Source: Candidatus Zhuqueibacterota bacterium
GTDB taxonomy: Bacteria; Zhuqueibacterota; Zhuqueibacteria; Residuimicrobiales; Krinioviventaceae
Length of the DNA: 39,332 bases
Direction of reading: 5' to 3'
NCBI GenBank assembly: GCA_016928775.1
Contig: JAFGKD010000054.1
Location: 64,001 to 103,332, forward strand
Under the pieces are notes generated by a model. It did no database searches. It saw nothing but the letters and a program-made list of their open reading frames with translations, and was not told where the DNA came from. A program made the position numbers and the translations under genes. Shown one piece after another: positions 17,019 to 26,048 of the stretch; position 1 is the stretch's first letter, and the number at the start of each line of letters is the position of its first letter.

Positions 17019-19253
17019 ATGATGTTGACGATGGAATTACAGATGACGCTGCAAGCGGCATTGCGGGAAGCGCATAAGCGGCGGCATGAGTTTGCCACAC
17101 CGGAACATATCCTGTATGCATTACTTTTTAGTGAGCACGGAGCGGAGATCATCCAGGCCTGCGGTGGTGATATCGAGAGCTTGCAGGATAATCTGGAAGA
17201 ATTCTTTTATGAAAAACTTCCGCAACTGCCGGATGACAAAAAAATTCAGCCGCAACAATCGATTGGCTTTCAGCGCGTCATTCAACGCGCGATCGTTCAT
17301 GTCGAGCGCTCCGAAGGAGATGTTGTTGATTTTGGTGATATTTTGGCGGCTATTTTTGAGGAGCCTCATTCACACGCCGCTTATTATTTGGCGTATGAGG
17401 GAATTACCCGTCTTGATGTTCTGGAATATATCTCTCACTCTGTGGAAGGCAGCTATGCCCAGATGGATGTGACTGATGAGGAGATGACAAAAACTCGCTC
17501 TGAAAAAAAGAAAAAAAGGTTTCTGGAAAGTTACGCGGTGAATTTGATCGAAAAAGCGGCCAATGGCAAGATTGATCCTCTTATTGGGCGAGTGCAGGAG
17601 ATTGAGCGCACCATGCATGTGCTGTGTCGCCGAACGAAAAATAATCCCATTTTTGTTGGTGAATCCGGAGTAGGTAAAACAGCTATTGCCGAAGGCCTGG
17701 CGTTGCGCATCCATGGTGGCACTGTGCCCGAGATTCTGATCGATGCCGAGATTTGGGCATTGGATATGGGTGCACTATTGGCCGGCACAAAATTTCGCGG
17801 CGATTTTGAAGCCCGACTGAAAGGCGTGATTTCAGACATCCAGCAGCGTCCGAATGCCATTCTGTTCATCGATGAAATCCATACTGTCGTCGGCGCCGGA
17901 TCAACCACCGGCAGTTCCATGGACGCTTCAAACATTTTAAAACCTTTTTTGGCCTCCGGCGATGTCCGGTGTATTGGCTCAACAACCTTTAACGAATACA
18001 AGAATTATTTTGAAAAAGATCACGCCTTTTCAAGGCGATTTCAAAAAATTGAAATCACCGAACCGTCGATTGAAGAGACGGTGAAGATATTAAACGGTCT
18101 TAAATCGCATTATGAGGCCTACCACAATGTCAAATATACCAGACCGGCGCTGCAAGCCGCGTCTGAGCTGGCGGCGAAATATATCAATGATCGCTTTTTG
18201 CCGGATAAAGCTATTGATGTGATGGATGAAGCAGGTGCCTCTTTCCGCTTGCAGCCCAAGCCCAAGCGACGAACTACTGTCGGCGTCTCTGATGTGGAGC
18301 AGGTCATTGCGAGGATGGCCAGGATTCCAGCCAAAAAAACATCATTCTCCGAAAAAAAGCAGCTTGAATCTCTGGAATGGAATCTCAAGGACAATATTTA
18401 CGGCCAGGATCATGCGATCGAATCGATTGTGACCGCAATCAAACGCTCGCGCGCCGGATTGGCGCGACCGGAAAAACCGATTGGCAATTTTTTATTCGCC
18501 GGTCCAACTGGCGTCGGTAAAACCGAAGTGGCGCGTCAGCTGGCAATTCAACTTGGCGTGCACTTTGAACGTTACGATATGAGCGAATATATGGAAAAGC
18601 ACGCTGTGGCGCGACTCATCGGCGCGCCGCCAGGATACGTTGGTTTTGATCAGGGCGGTTTGCTGACCGATGCGATCAGAAAACATCCATACACCGTGCT
18701 GCTGTTAGATGAAATTGAAAAAGCGCATGAGGATTTGTTCAATATTTTATTGCAAGTTATGGATCACGGCACTTTGACCGATAACACTGGACGAAAAGCT
18801 GACTTTCGCAACGTGATTCTTATCATGACATCCAATGCCGGGGCACGCGAGATGAGTACCCGCGGCATCGGTTTTGGCGAGCAGCCGGGCAGCAAAAGTC
18901 AAAAAGCGATCGAAAAACAGTTTAGCCCCGAGTTTCGCAATCGGCTTGACGGCATTGTTCATTTTAATCATTTGAATATCGACATTGTCGAGCAAATCGT
19001 GCTCAAATTTATCCGTGAATTGGAGATACAGCTTATTGACAAAAAGGTGACGATAGAGCTCACCCAGGCCGCGACAACCTGGTTGGCCAAAAAGGGCTAT
19101 GATCCAGTCTACGGCGCACGTCCCCTTGATCGGGTGATCCAGGAAAATATCAAATCGGTTTTGGCTGATGAAATCTTGTTCGGCAGACTGGAAAAAGGCG
19201 GTGCGGTGAAAATAAGCGTGCAGAATGATCAACTGCTTTTGGAATACTTATAA
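17019..19253 (+). CDS. clpA: ClpA, ATP-dependent unfoldase of ClpAP
   Basis: Hsp100 unfoldase, 744 residues, close to E. coli ClpA. The N-domain (about 1-145) binds ClpS. The first AAA+ domain has Walker A GESGVGKT (214-221) and the Walker B LFIDEIHTVVGAG. The second has GPTGVGKT (495-502) and LLLDEIEKAHEDL. The ClpP-docking loop is present (IGF at 617-619 in RGIGFGEQ), so it should work with ClpP, whose gene is not in the window. It lacks the long middle domain of ClpB, which excludes a disaggregase. The GAGGAGG at the end of clpS is its ribosome site. Confidence 0.96.
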   Translation: MMLTMELQMTLQAALREAHKRRHEFATPEHILYALLFSEHGAEIIQACGGDIESLQDNLEEFFYEKLPQLPDDKKIQPQQSIGFQRVIQRAIVHVERSEGDVVDFGDILAAIFEEPHSHAAYYLAYEGITRLDVLEYISHSVEGSYAQMDVTDEEMTKTRSEKKKKRFLESYAVNLIEKAANGKIDPLIGRVQEIERTMHVLCRRTKNNPIFVGESGVGKTAIAEGLALRIHGGTVPEILIDAEIWALDMGALLAGTKFRGDFEARLKGVISDIQQRPNAILFIDEIHTVVGAGSTTGSSMDASNILKPFLASGDVRCIGSTTFNEYKNYFEKDHAFSRRFQKIEITEPSIEETVKILNGLKSHYEAYHNVKYTRPALQAASELAAKYINDRFLPDKAIDVMDEAGASFRLQPKPKRRTTVGVSDVEQVIARMARIPAKKTSFSEKKQLESLEWNLKDNIYGQDHAIESIVTAIKRSRAGLARPEKPIGNFLFAGPTGVGKTEVARQLAIQLGVHFERYDMSEYMEKHAVARLIGAPPGYVGFDQGGLLTDAIRKHPYTVLLLDEIEKAHEDLFNILLQVMDHGTLTDNTGRKADFRNVILIMTSNAGAREMSTRGIGFGEQPGSKSQKAIEKQFSPEFRNRLDGIVHFNHLNIDIVEQIVLKFIRELEIQLIDKKVTIELTQAATTWLAKKGYDPVYGARPLDRVIQENIKSVLADEILFGRLEKGGAVKISVQNDQLLLEYL

Positions 19254-19345
19254 AGCACTTTTTCTGAAATTCCTGCTGACATTATCACCGTTTTTTCCTA
19301 CCTTTAACAAAAAATAAACAATACTTACTAAAGCGGCTATTAGTA

Positions 19346-22300
19346 ATGCGATTAAAAATCGTTTCTGTTGTCTTGCTTGTTCTATTCTCCTTTGCCCACA
19401 CTACTGAACGAACCAGTGGTTTTTATCAAAAGACATTCCCTGATGATGTGAAGATTTTAGCTTCAGATTCTGTTAGTCTTTTGCTTGAAATTAATGTGCC
19501 GAAACCGCAGGTGAAGCCTTCGGCCGTTAATGGGGTCGCAGGCTCATCGCTGCAGCTGTCAGGATACACTTCGATAGCTGAGCCAGGTGCGCCGGCGCTG
19601 CCGATTCGCGCTATTCCAATGGCGGTGCCACCGGGGGCACAGCTTTCAATTGATATTTTGGACATTGAAGAGGTCAATGAGAATATAAACGAGCTGGCTC
19701 CGGCTCCGACGTTTGTGCCTGAAAATCTCGCCGCAAACAAAAGCACTGGTCCGCGCTATGCGTATCCAAAAAATGAGCTGATCTATGAGCAAAACCGGTT
19801 CTACCCGGAGGCTCATGTGCAGCTTGGGGCACAAGGTAAAATGCGCGGCCTGAATATTTGCAGCGTGCTTTTTTATCCCGTTCGTTATAATCCGGTCATC
19901 CACCAGATTAAGCGGGTGACTCGAATCGTTTTTTCTGTCCATTTTCATTCGACGGTTCTTCAACATCGCCAAACAACATATGCGCAAGAATCGACTGCTT
20001 TTCAGACGATTTACGCCAACACGCTCGTCAATTCTCACTATGCCAGTGCATGGCAGACACCGAGTGTTTCAATGGAAAAAGCGCAAGCCTATTTTTTGCA
20101 GGAGGGCCAGGATTGGATTAAAATTGCGCTGGAAAAAAATGGACTGTATCACATCTCCGCTGCCGAGCTCGGCCAGGCGGGTTTGGCAATAACGTCTGTT
20201 GATCCGCGCACGCTCAAACTATTCAACCACAACGAGCAGGTGGCCATCCTGGTAGAGGGGGAGAGTGACGGCGTTTTTGATGAAAATGATTACCTTGAAT
20301 TTTATGGCGAAGCATTTAAGAATCAGCATACAACCACAAACATCTATTGGCTGACGGCCTCTCCCGGGCTGGGAAAACGCATGCAGAGTGTCGATGCAGC
20401 GCCTGTTCACGGTTATCCCCAATTAGACGTCGGCCGCAGCCTTTTGCGCTATGAAATTGACTATTGTCACCACGCCAATTTTCCGAATCATACGGATCAG
20501 GACCATTGGTTTATGGACAGTTTGTTCGCTCCCAAAGCCTTATCCTACCCGGTTGATCTGGGACGTGTGGAAAAATCGCCCGATGCCAAAGCCGAGTTTG
20601 CCGTGCATTTGCAGGGATTCGCCAGCATGGTGGCTTACAATCCCGATCATCATACGCTTGTTAATATCAACGGAACGACAATTTGGGACAAATGGTGGGA
20701 GGGCCGCATCAGTGTTGCAGATACTATAAGATTTGACCAGAGTCTCTTGCAAGATGGAATTAATCATATAGATTTTATTGGTCCGGATGATACGGGCAGT
20801 TTTTTGGACTGGCAATTGATTGATTATTTCGCCCTGAAATATACACGAATAAATTCAACAACCAATGATAGCCTGGTATTTTCAATTGAGCAAGCAGGAC
20901 AATATAACATTCAAGCAAACGGCTTTGCAGCGGATGTCAACGCGCTGGATATTTCGGATTCGAAAAATCCAATCTACATCACCGGACTTTTGCACAATAA
21001 CGATCAAATTTCTTTTGAATATACAATTAACGAACCTTCATATTTTTACCTGACAGCGGCATCACGGACACTCGCCCCGATTCGTCTCGAGCGCGATGCA
21101 CCCTCTAACTTGAGGCAAACTGTCAATCGCGCCGATTATCTCATCATAACCTATGATGATTTTTACCAAGCCACAGTGCCGCTGGCGAATTTTCATACGT
21201 CGAATGGGCTTGAGGTGATGATCATTAAAGTGCAGGATATCTATGATGAATTTAGCGCCGGTATCTATGACAAAAATGCTATCAAAGACTTTTTAGCCTA
21301 TACCTATGCCAACTGGGCGAAACCGGCGCCGACTTTTGTATTGTTGGTCGGTGATGCGTCGTGGAATCCGCGGATGCTGAGGCCTGAGAATGAATTTTAT
21401 GGTGGCGGGCGCAAAAGCGACTTTGTACCCACACGATTATTCGAGGCGGATGTTGAGCACGCTCAGGCAACCTCTGACACCTGGTTTGGTTGTCTGGACG
21501 GTGATAATGATGTGTTGCCCGAATTTTTGATCGGACGGCTGACGGCGCGCTCCACAATTGAGGCGCACTATATGGTGCAAAAAATATTGGACTATGCGAC
21601 ACAATACGAATCAGGTGCCTGGCACAATACGGCAACCTTTGTGGCTGATGTGGGAGAGGGAGGTTCAAACGCCTTTGAGGATTCGTCCGATGCCTACATT
21701 CGTCGTTATATTCCGTCCGATTTCATTGCCAATAGAATTTATTTATCCGAGCTTGGCATGCCGAATACAAAAAACGCGATTTTTCAAGCTTTTGGCCAGG
21801 GGTGTTTGACCCTCAACTATTTTGGCCACGGCGCGGCCAGTCTTTGGTCAGACAAGCTCATATTGAGTCGAGACGATGTGCCATTCCTGCCGGAAAATGT
21901 TCATTTGCCCTTCGTCTTTACGATGAGCTGCATCAATGGTTATTTTGCGGATCCGAGCGCTGCAGGTGCAGCTTTGGGAGAAAAATTAGTCACCGAAGTC
22001 GGCAAGGGAGCGCTCGCGGTTTTCACCGGTTCAGGAAAAGCCTATGCATCGATTTTGCAGCCACTCGCGCATATTTTATATTATACCCTTTATACAGAGA
22101 CAAAACCGCAGATCGGCGTTTTCAGCACAGCAGGTTTATTGGCTATGTTCAGCACTTTTCCGCAAAACCTGGATCATGTTCGTTTTTATGTTTTGTTCGG
22201 TGATCCGGCGACATCATTGCACTACACCCACGCCGGCCCGGCACGGCAGTACGCCTGGTACTCGGGTTATGTGACCATTGAGGATAAAGTGCCACCGGCG

Positions 22301-23194
22301 CAGAGTGAGCTGTTAGCCTTTATTGATGAAAGACAGTTTTCCAGCGGGCGCCTTAATGCGTCTGATGGATCTTTTGGGCCGATTTATATCCCTGAGGATA
22401 ATCCTGCTACATCGGAAAAAGACGGCGGTATGGCCGGAGATAGCGTTTATTTCAAGATACAGCAGTCGGACAACCGGGCGCATTTGTTGGAGCCAGCTGT
22501 AGCCTGGCGCCTCGGAGCAACAGACTCGCTGCATCTCAAGGAAAAGCCGACGCATGTCGAAAATATGGTCAGCGTGCAATTTTTTGTGGATGGACGCAAG
22601 GTTGGACAAGACTTTTATGACGGCGATCCCATATCACTCTCCTCGACTATTATCGCCGAAGTGGAGCTGGAAAATGTCGTATTGGCAAAGAATAATTTTA
22701 CTTTGGCGGTCAATAATGAAAAAATTGATAATGAAATAAAGATCAGATTGGTGCCGAGCAGTCCAGCCAGGAACAAACTGGTGCTCAGCTATTCTCCACA
22801 AAACTTGGCCGACGGTAACTATGAAATCCAACTTGTTGGTGCGGGGGTGCAACATCAGGGTGAACCTGCGGGATTTCGATTTTTTATACAGTCAGCCATT
22901 GGAATAGACAATGTTGTCAATTTCCCCAATCCCTTCCAGGACAAAACGACCTTTACTTATATCATCAAAAATGACCAACCTGTCGCTGTTGACATAAAGA
23001 TTTATACTGTCGCTGGTCGTCTCATTCAGACTCTGGAGGCACCTTTTAGTGATGTCGGTTACAATGAGCTGGAATGGGATGGTTGTGATGCCTACGGTGA
23101 TGCGCTGGCCAACGGGGTATATTTTTACAAGATTTGCGCGCGAGATCGTGATGAGCACACCGAGGTCATTGAACGACTCATCATTATGCGCTAA
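19346..23194 (+). CDS. Gingipain-type C25 cysteine peptidase with C-terminal sorting domain (PorU-like)
   Basis: Large exported protein, 1282 residues. A signal peptide (about 1-20) is followed by a beta-rich N-terminal half; the segment DWIKIALEKNGLYHISAAEL and the later DENDYLEFYGEAF are typical of PorU-like C25 proteins. The caspase-like C25 domain spans about 597-960; the catalytic pair is H828 (NYFGHGAASLW) and C862 (TMSCINGYF), both intact. The C-terminal about 94 residues (from N1189, VVNFPNPF, to LANGVYFYKI) are a FlgD-like/type IX secretion sorting domain. It could be the type IX sortase PorU or a secreted gingipain-like protease. No clear ribosome site precedes ATG 19346. It lies between clpA and the sugar cluster with no obvious link to either. 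Confidence 0.88.
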   Translation: MRLKIVSVVLLVLFSFAHTTERTSGFYQKTFPDDVKILASDSVSLLLEINVPKPQVKPSAVNGVAGSSLQLSGYTSIAEPGAPALPIRAIPMAVPPGAQLSIDILDIEEVNENINELAPAPTFVPENLAANKSTGPRYAYPKNELIYEQNRFYPEAHVQLGAQGKMRGLNICSVLFYPVRYNPVIHQIKRVTRIVFSVHFHSTVLQHRQTTYAQESTAFQTIYANTLVNSHYASAWQTPSVSMEKAQAYFLQEGQDWIKIALEKNGLYHISAAELGQAGLAITSVDPRTLKLFNHNEQVAILVEGESDGVFDENDYLEFYGEAFKNQHTTTNIYWLTASPGLGKRMQSVDAAPVHGYPQLDVGRSLLRYEIDYCHHANFPNHTDQDHWFMDSLFAPKALSYPVDLGRVEKSPDAKAEFAVHLQGFASMVAYNPDHHTLVNINGTTIWDKWWEGRISVADTIRFDQSLLQDGINHIDFIGPDDTGSFLDWQLIDYFALKYTRINSTTNDSLVFSIEQAGQYNIQANGFAADVNALDISDSKNPIYITGLLHNNDQISFEYTINEPSYFYLTAASRTLAPIRLERDAPSNLRQTVNRADYLIITYDDFYQATVPLANFHTSNGLEVMIIKVQDIYDEFSAGIYDKNAIKDFLAYTYANWAKPAPTFVLLVGDASWNPRMLRPENEFYGGGRKSDFVPTRLFEADVEHAQATSDTWFGCLDGDNDVLPEFLIGRLTARSTIEAHYMVQKILDYATQYESGAWHNTATFVADVGEGGSNAFEDSSDAYIRRYIPSDFIANRIYLSELGMPNTKNAIFQAFGQGCLTLNYFGHGAASLWSDKLILSRDDVPFLPENVHLPFVFTMSCINGYFADPSAAGAALGEKLVTEVGKGALAVFTGSGKAYASILQPLAHILYYTLYTETKPQIGVFSTAGLLAMFSTFPQNLDHVRFYVLFGDPATSLHYTHAGPARQYAWYSGYVTIEDKVPPAQSELLAFIDERQFSSGRLNASDGSFGPIYIPEDNPATSEKDGGMAGDSVYFKIQQSDNRAHLLEPAVAWRLGATDSLHLKEKPTHVENMVSVQFFVDGRKVGQDFYDGDPISLSSTIIAEVELENVVLAKNNFTLAVNNEKIDNEIKIRLVPSSPARNKLVLSYSPQNLADGNYEIQLVGAGVQHQGEPAGFRFFIQSAIGIDNVVNFPNPFQDKTTFTYIIKNDQPVAVDIKIYTVAGRLIQTLEAPFSDVGYNELEWDGCDAYGDALANGVYFYKICARDRDEHTEVIERLIIMR

Positions 23195-23201
23195 AAGATT
23201 C

Positions 23202-23230
23202 TTGCATTTATTGCTAAAAATGATTATACT
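23202..23230 (+). promoter_or_regulatory. Promoter of the GntR-headed sugar cluster
   Basis: TTGCAT (23202-23207), a 17-base spacer and TATACT (23225-23230) make a good sigma70-type promoter; the -35 is embedded in ATTCTTGCATTT (23198-23209). The last two bases of the -10 enter the palindromic operator, so bound repressor would block polymerase. Confidence 0.68.
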
Positions 23231-23250
23231 AACTTGACGCGTCAAGTTAG
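23229..23250 (+). promoter_or_regulatory. Perfect 22-bp palindrome, likely GntR operator
   Basis: The half-site CTAACTTGACG (23229-23239) is followed at once by its exact reverse complement (23240-23250). It touches the -10 box on one side and the gntR ribosome site (GAGGA, 23250-23254) on the other. GntR-family dimers bind such palindromes, so autoregulation of gntR and control of the cluster behind it are inferred. Confidence 0.75.
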
Positions 23251-23260
23251 AGGATATTTT

Positions 23261-23971
23261 GTGCATTTGCCAAAATACTATTTGATAAGCCAGGATATTG
23301 TCAAGAGGATAAAATCGGGTGAATTAAAGCCGGGAATGAAAATTCCCTCTGAAAACGAAATTATCCGTGATTATCAGGTGAGCAACACCACGGCGCGCAA
23401 AACGTTGCAAGAGATTGCGCAACAGGGATGGGCATATCGGGTGAAAGGCAAGGGGACGTTCGTCCAGACGCATAATGTCGATCGTTCGGTGACGCGCATT
23501 CTTGGCTTTTCGAAAAATATGATCGAAGCAGGCTACACTCCCTCAACAAGATTACTCGAATCCACTATTGAAAAAAAAGGCTATTCAGACATCATCAATG
23601 GTCGCAAATATACCATGCGCGGTCCAGTGCTTAAAATTCGACGCCTGCGCTACGCTGATGCTACTCCGATGATGCTGGAGGTGCGTTTTATCAATATGAC
23701 ACTATGTCCGGGAATAAACAACATGGACCTGAGCCGGCCACTTTACGAAATCTATGAACATTTTTTTGATCTCAAAATGAAACAAGTCAATCAAATGATT
23801 CGAACGATCATCATTTCGGATATGGTGACTGAAGAGCTGTTCGATATTCATGCACCCACACCGGCTTTTCTGGTCAATGGCGTCACATTTACCGGCAAAG
23901 AGATGATCCTCGAGATGGAACGATCAATTTACCGAGGTGACAAATACAGCTTTTCCGTGCGAGCGACATGA
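23261..23971 (+). CDS. GntR-family regulator, HutC/UTRA subfamily
   Basis: Cytoplasmic transcription regulator, 236 residues. The winged helix (about 1-70) has the family pattern KYYLISQDIVKRIKSGEL, then PSENEI, TARKTLQEI and GKGTFV. The UTRA effector-binding domain (about 85-236) should sense a sugar or related small molecule. GTG 23261 is chosen as start because GAGGA lies 6 bases upstream and the protein then begins like its relatives. A TTG at 23234 in the same frame would lie inside the palindromic operator and lacks a ribosome site. It heads the plus-strand sugar cluster and probably represses it until the inducer appears. Confidence 0.92.
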   Translation: MHLPKYYLISQDIVKRIKSGELKPGMKIPSENEIIRDYQVSNTTARKTLQEIAQQGWAYRVKGKGTFVQTHNVDRSVTRILGFSKNMIEAGYTPSTRLLESTIEKKGYSDIINGRKYTMRGPVLKIRRLRYADATPMMLEVRFINMTLCPGINNMDLSRPLYEIYEHFFDLKMKQVNQMIRTIIISDMVTEELFDIHAPTPAFLVNGVTFTGKEMILEMERSIYRGDKYSFSVRAT

Positions 23972-24021
23972 GTATATCGCAATAGTTACAATAGTTAGTG
24001 CGTTAACAATCTGGATAATCA

Positions 24022-24981
24022 ATGTATACAAAAGAATTTTTGGCACAACTTTACAAGAAATTGTACACGATTCGTGTTTTTGAGTCGAGATGTATTCAAC
24101 TTTATCGCCAGGGTTTGATACGCGGCTATTTTCATCCCTATCTCGGTGAGGAAGCGATCGCTGTCGGCGCGTGTGCAGCGATTGAGCGGCATGACTATAT
24201 CACCAGCACCCATCGAGGCCACGGCCACTGCATCGCCAAAGGCGCTAAAGTCAAATTTATGGTGGCTGAGCTTTTGGGCAAAAAAACCGGCTATTGCAAA
24301 GGACTCGGTGGCTCCATGCATATCGCGGATTTGGCTGTCGGTAACCTCGGCGCCAATGCAATCGTCGGTGCGAATCTGCCACTCGGTGTCGGTGCTGCAC
24401 TGGCGTCGTCAATGAAAAAGGACGGCAAAGTGACTGTCGTTTTCATCTCTGACGGCGCCTCAAATAACGGCGTCTTTTCCGAGTCCATGAACCTGGCGGC
24501 AATCTGGAATTTGCCGCTGATCACAATTGTCGAAAATAACCAGTACGCTGTTTCAACCCCCATCACCCAATCAACTTGTGAAGCCAATCTGTTCAAAAGA
24601 GGAGAGGCGCTGGGCATAACAAGTCAGCAAATTGATGGCAACGATGTGCTCACTGTTTATGAAACGGTCAAAAATTTTGCCGAGCACTGCAGGCGGGGTG
24701 AGGGACCGTTTTTGATCGAGGCGATCACCTTTCGCCACGGTGGGCACCATGTCAACGATCCAGGACTCTATATGCCGAAAGAAAAACTTGACTATTACAT
24801 GTCCATTGATCCCATCAAACGTGGACGCCAATATTTGCTGGAGAAGGGAGGCGCGTCCGATAATGAGGTCAAAGAGATTGAGGCGACCGTCGAAAAAAAC
24901 ATGGAGGAGGCCATCCGGTTTGCGCAGTCGAGCGACGAATTGGCTTTTGATGATTTTTTAGCGATCGTTGAGGGCTATTAA
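24022..24981 (+). CDS. TPP-dependent 2-oxoacid (pyruvate/acetoin-type) dehydrogenase E1 alpha subunit
   Basis: Decarboxylating E1 alpha subunit, 319 residues, cytoplasmic, forming a heterotetramer with the next gene product. Family landmarks: STHRGHGHCIAKG (62-74), GGSMH (96-100), and the TPP-magnesium motif from 143 (SDGASNNG) to ENN (171-173). The usual first glycine of GDG is Ser143, a mild deviation. It resembles both PdhA and acetoin dehydrogenase AcoA, so pyruvate, acetoin or another 2-oxo compound is possible. The stop is one base before the E1 beta ATG. The 50-base gap after gntR has no terminator, so cotranscription is likely. Confidence 0.9.
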   Translation: MYTKEFLAQLYKKLYTIRVFESRCIQLYRQGLIRGYFHPYLGEEAIAVGACAAIERHDYITSTHRGHGHCIAKGAKVKFMVAELLGKKTGYCKGLGGSMHIADLAVGNLGANAIVGANLPLGVGAALASSMKKDGKVTVVFISDGASNNGVFSESMNLAAIWNLPLITIVENNQYAVSTPITQSTCEANLFKRGEALGITSQQIDGNDVLTVYETVKNFAEHCRRGEGPFLIEAITFRHGGHHVNDPGLYMPKEKLDYYMSIDPIKRGRQYLLEKGGASDNEVKEIEATVEKNMEEAIRFAQSSDELAFDDFLAIVEGY

Positions 24982-24982
24982 G

Positions 24983-25963
24983 ATGGCGCGAGAAATCCTG
25001 TATCGGGAAGCTTTAAATGAAGCGCTGCGCGAGGAAATGCGCCGTGATCCCACCGTATTCTTGATGGGTGAAGGCATCGCAGAACGCGGCGGCTCCTACA
25101 AGGTAACCGTTGATCTTTTAAAAGAGTTTAGCCCGCAACGCGTCATCGATACACCTATTGCCGAGGCCAGTTTCACTGGCGCCGGAGTTGGTGCCGCAAT
25201 CGCCGGAATGCGGCCGGTGGTGGAAATCTTGTTTATCGATTTCACCATGCTTATACTCGATCAGATCATCAATCAGGCTGCGAAATATAAATTTATGAGC
25301 GGAGGCAAGGCACCTGTCCCATTTGTTCTGCGCTCGCAGGGCGGTGTCGGCAATGGTCTGGCTGCACAACATTCGGAGAGCCTGGAAGCACTTTTTTACC
25401 ATATCCCGGGACTCAAAGTAGTGATGCCCTCCACGCCGTATGATGCCAAGGGGTTGCTGAAATCGGCGATTCGCTGCGACGAGCCGGTCATTTTTCTCGA
25501 ACACAAATTGCTTTATATGACAAAAGGTGATGTACCGGAAGCGGAATATACCATAAATTTTGGCCAGGCGGATATAAAAAAACGTGGCAAGCACGCCACG
25601 ATTATCGCTTGGTCCAATATGGTACCGCGCTCGCTCGATGCTGCGGCCAAGCTGGCGAATGAAGGAATTGACGTCGAGGTTATTGATCCACGAACGTTGG
25701 TGCCGCTTGATAAAGCGACGATATTAGCTTCGGTTCGAAAAACCGAGCGCGTGGTCATCGTCCAGGAGGCCGTACGACGTGGCGGCGTCGCGTCTGATAT
25801 AGCATCGATTATTCAAGCCGAAGCTTTTGACTATCTGGATGCCCCGATCGAAATCGTTGCCGGCCTGAATAGTCCGGTTCCGTTCAATTTGTCTCTGGAA
25901 AGCCGCGTGGTCCCACGAGAGGAGGATATTATCAATGCCGTTAAAAAAGTCATGTACATTTAA
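24983..25963 (+). CDS. TPP-dependent 2-oxoacid dehydrogenase E1 beta subunit
   Basis: Partner of E1 alpha, 326 residues with the ATG at 24983. This start was chosen because it follows GAGGG by eight bases and the protein then begins AREILYREALNEAL like other beta subunits; a TTG at 24968 would overlap the E1 alpha end. Typical motifs are present: GEGIAERGGSYKVT, DTPIAEASFTGAGVGAA, RSQGGVGNGLAAQHSESLEA (substrate and TPP half-site) and VIDPRTLVPLD in the transketolase C-terminal domain. The E2 gene comes 2.2 kb later, after a lipoprotein and an aldolase gene, which is an unusual arrangement. Confidence 0.93.
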   Translation: MAREILYREALNEALREEMRRDPTVFLMGEGIAERGGSYKVTVDLLKEFSPQRVIDTPIAEASFTGAGVGAAIAGMRPVVEILFIDFTMLILDQIINQAAKYKFMSGGKAPVPFVLRSQGGVGNGLAAQHSESLEALFYHIPGLKVVMPSTPYDAKGLLKSAIRCDEPVIFLEHKLLYMTKGDVPEAEYTINFGQADIKKRGKHATIIAWSNMVPRSLDAAAKLANEGIDVEVIDPRTLVPLDKATILASVRKTERVVIVQEAVRRGGVASDIASIIQAEAFDYLDAPIEIVAGLNSPVPFNLSLESRVVPREEDIINAVKKVMYI

Positions 25964-26048
25964 TTTGGATAATTCACAAACATCTCACGTGAATACAGTG
26001 GGAGCTCTAAAAAGCTGAAGAAATAAATTCTTTTAGAAAGGTGATGCC

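Noticed and set aside
17019..19253. ClpB/ClpC instead of ClpA
   Set aside because: No long coiled-coil middle domain is present, clpS abuts the gene, and the length fits ClpA.
23234..23260. TTG start for GntR
   Set aside because: It lies inside the palindromic operator and has no ribosome site; GTG 23261 has GAGGA and gives the normal family N-terminus.
24000..24015. GTTAGTGCGTTAAC as a second GntR operator
   Set aside because: Only an imperfect palindrome and unlike the CTAACTTGACG half-site.
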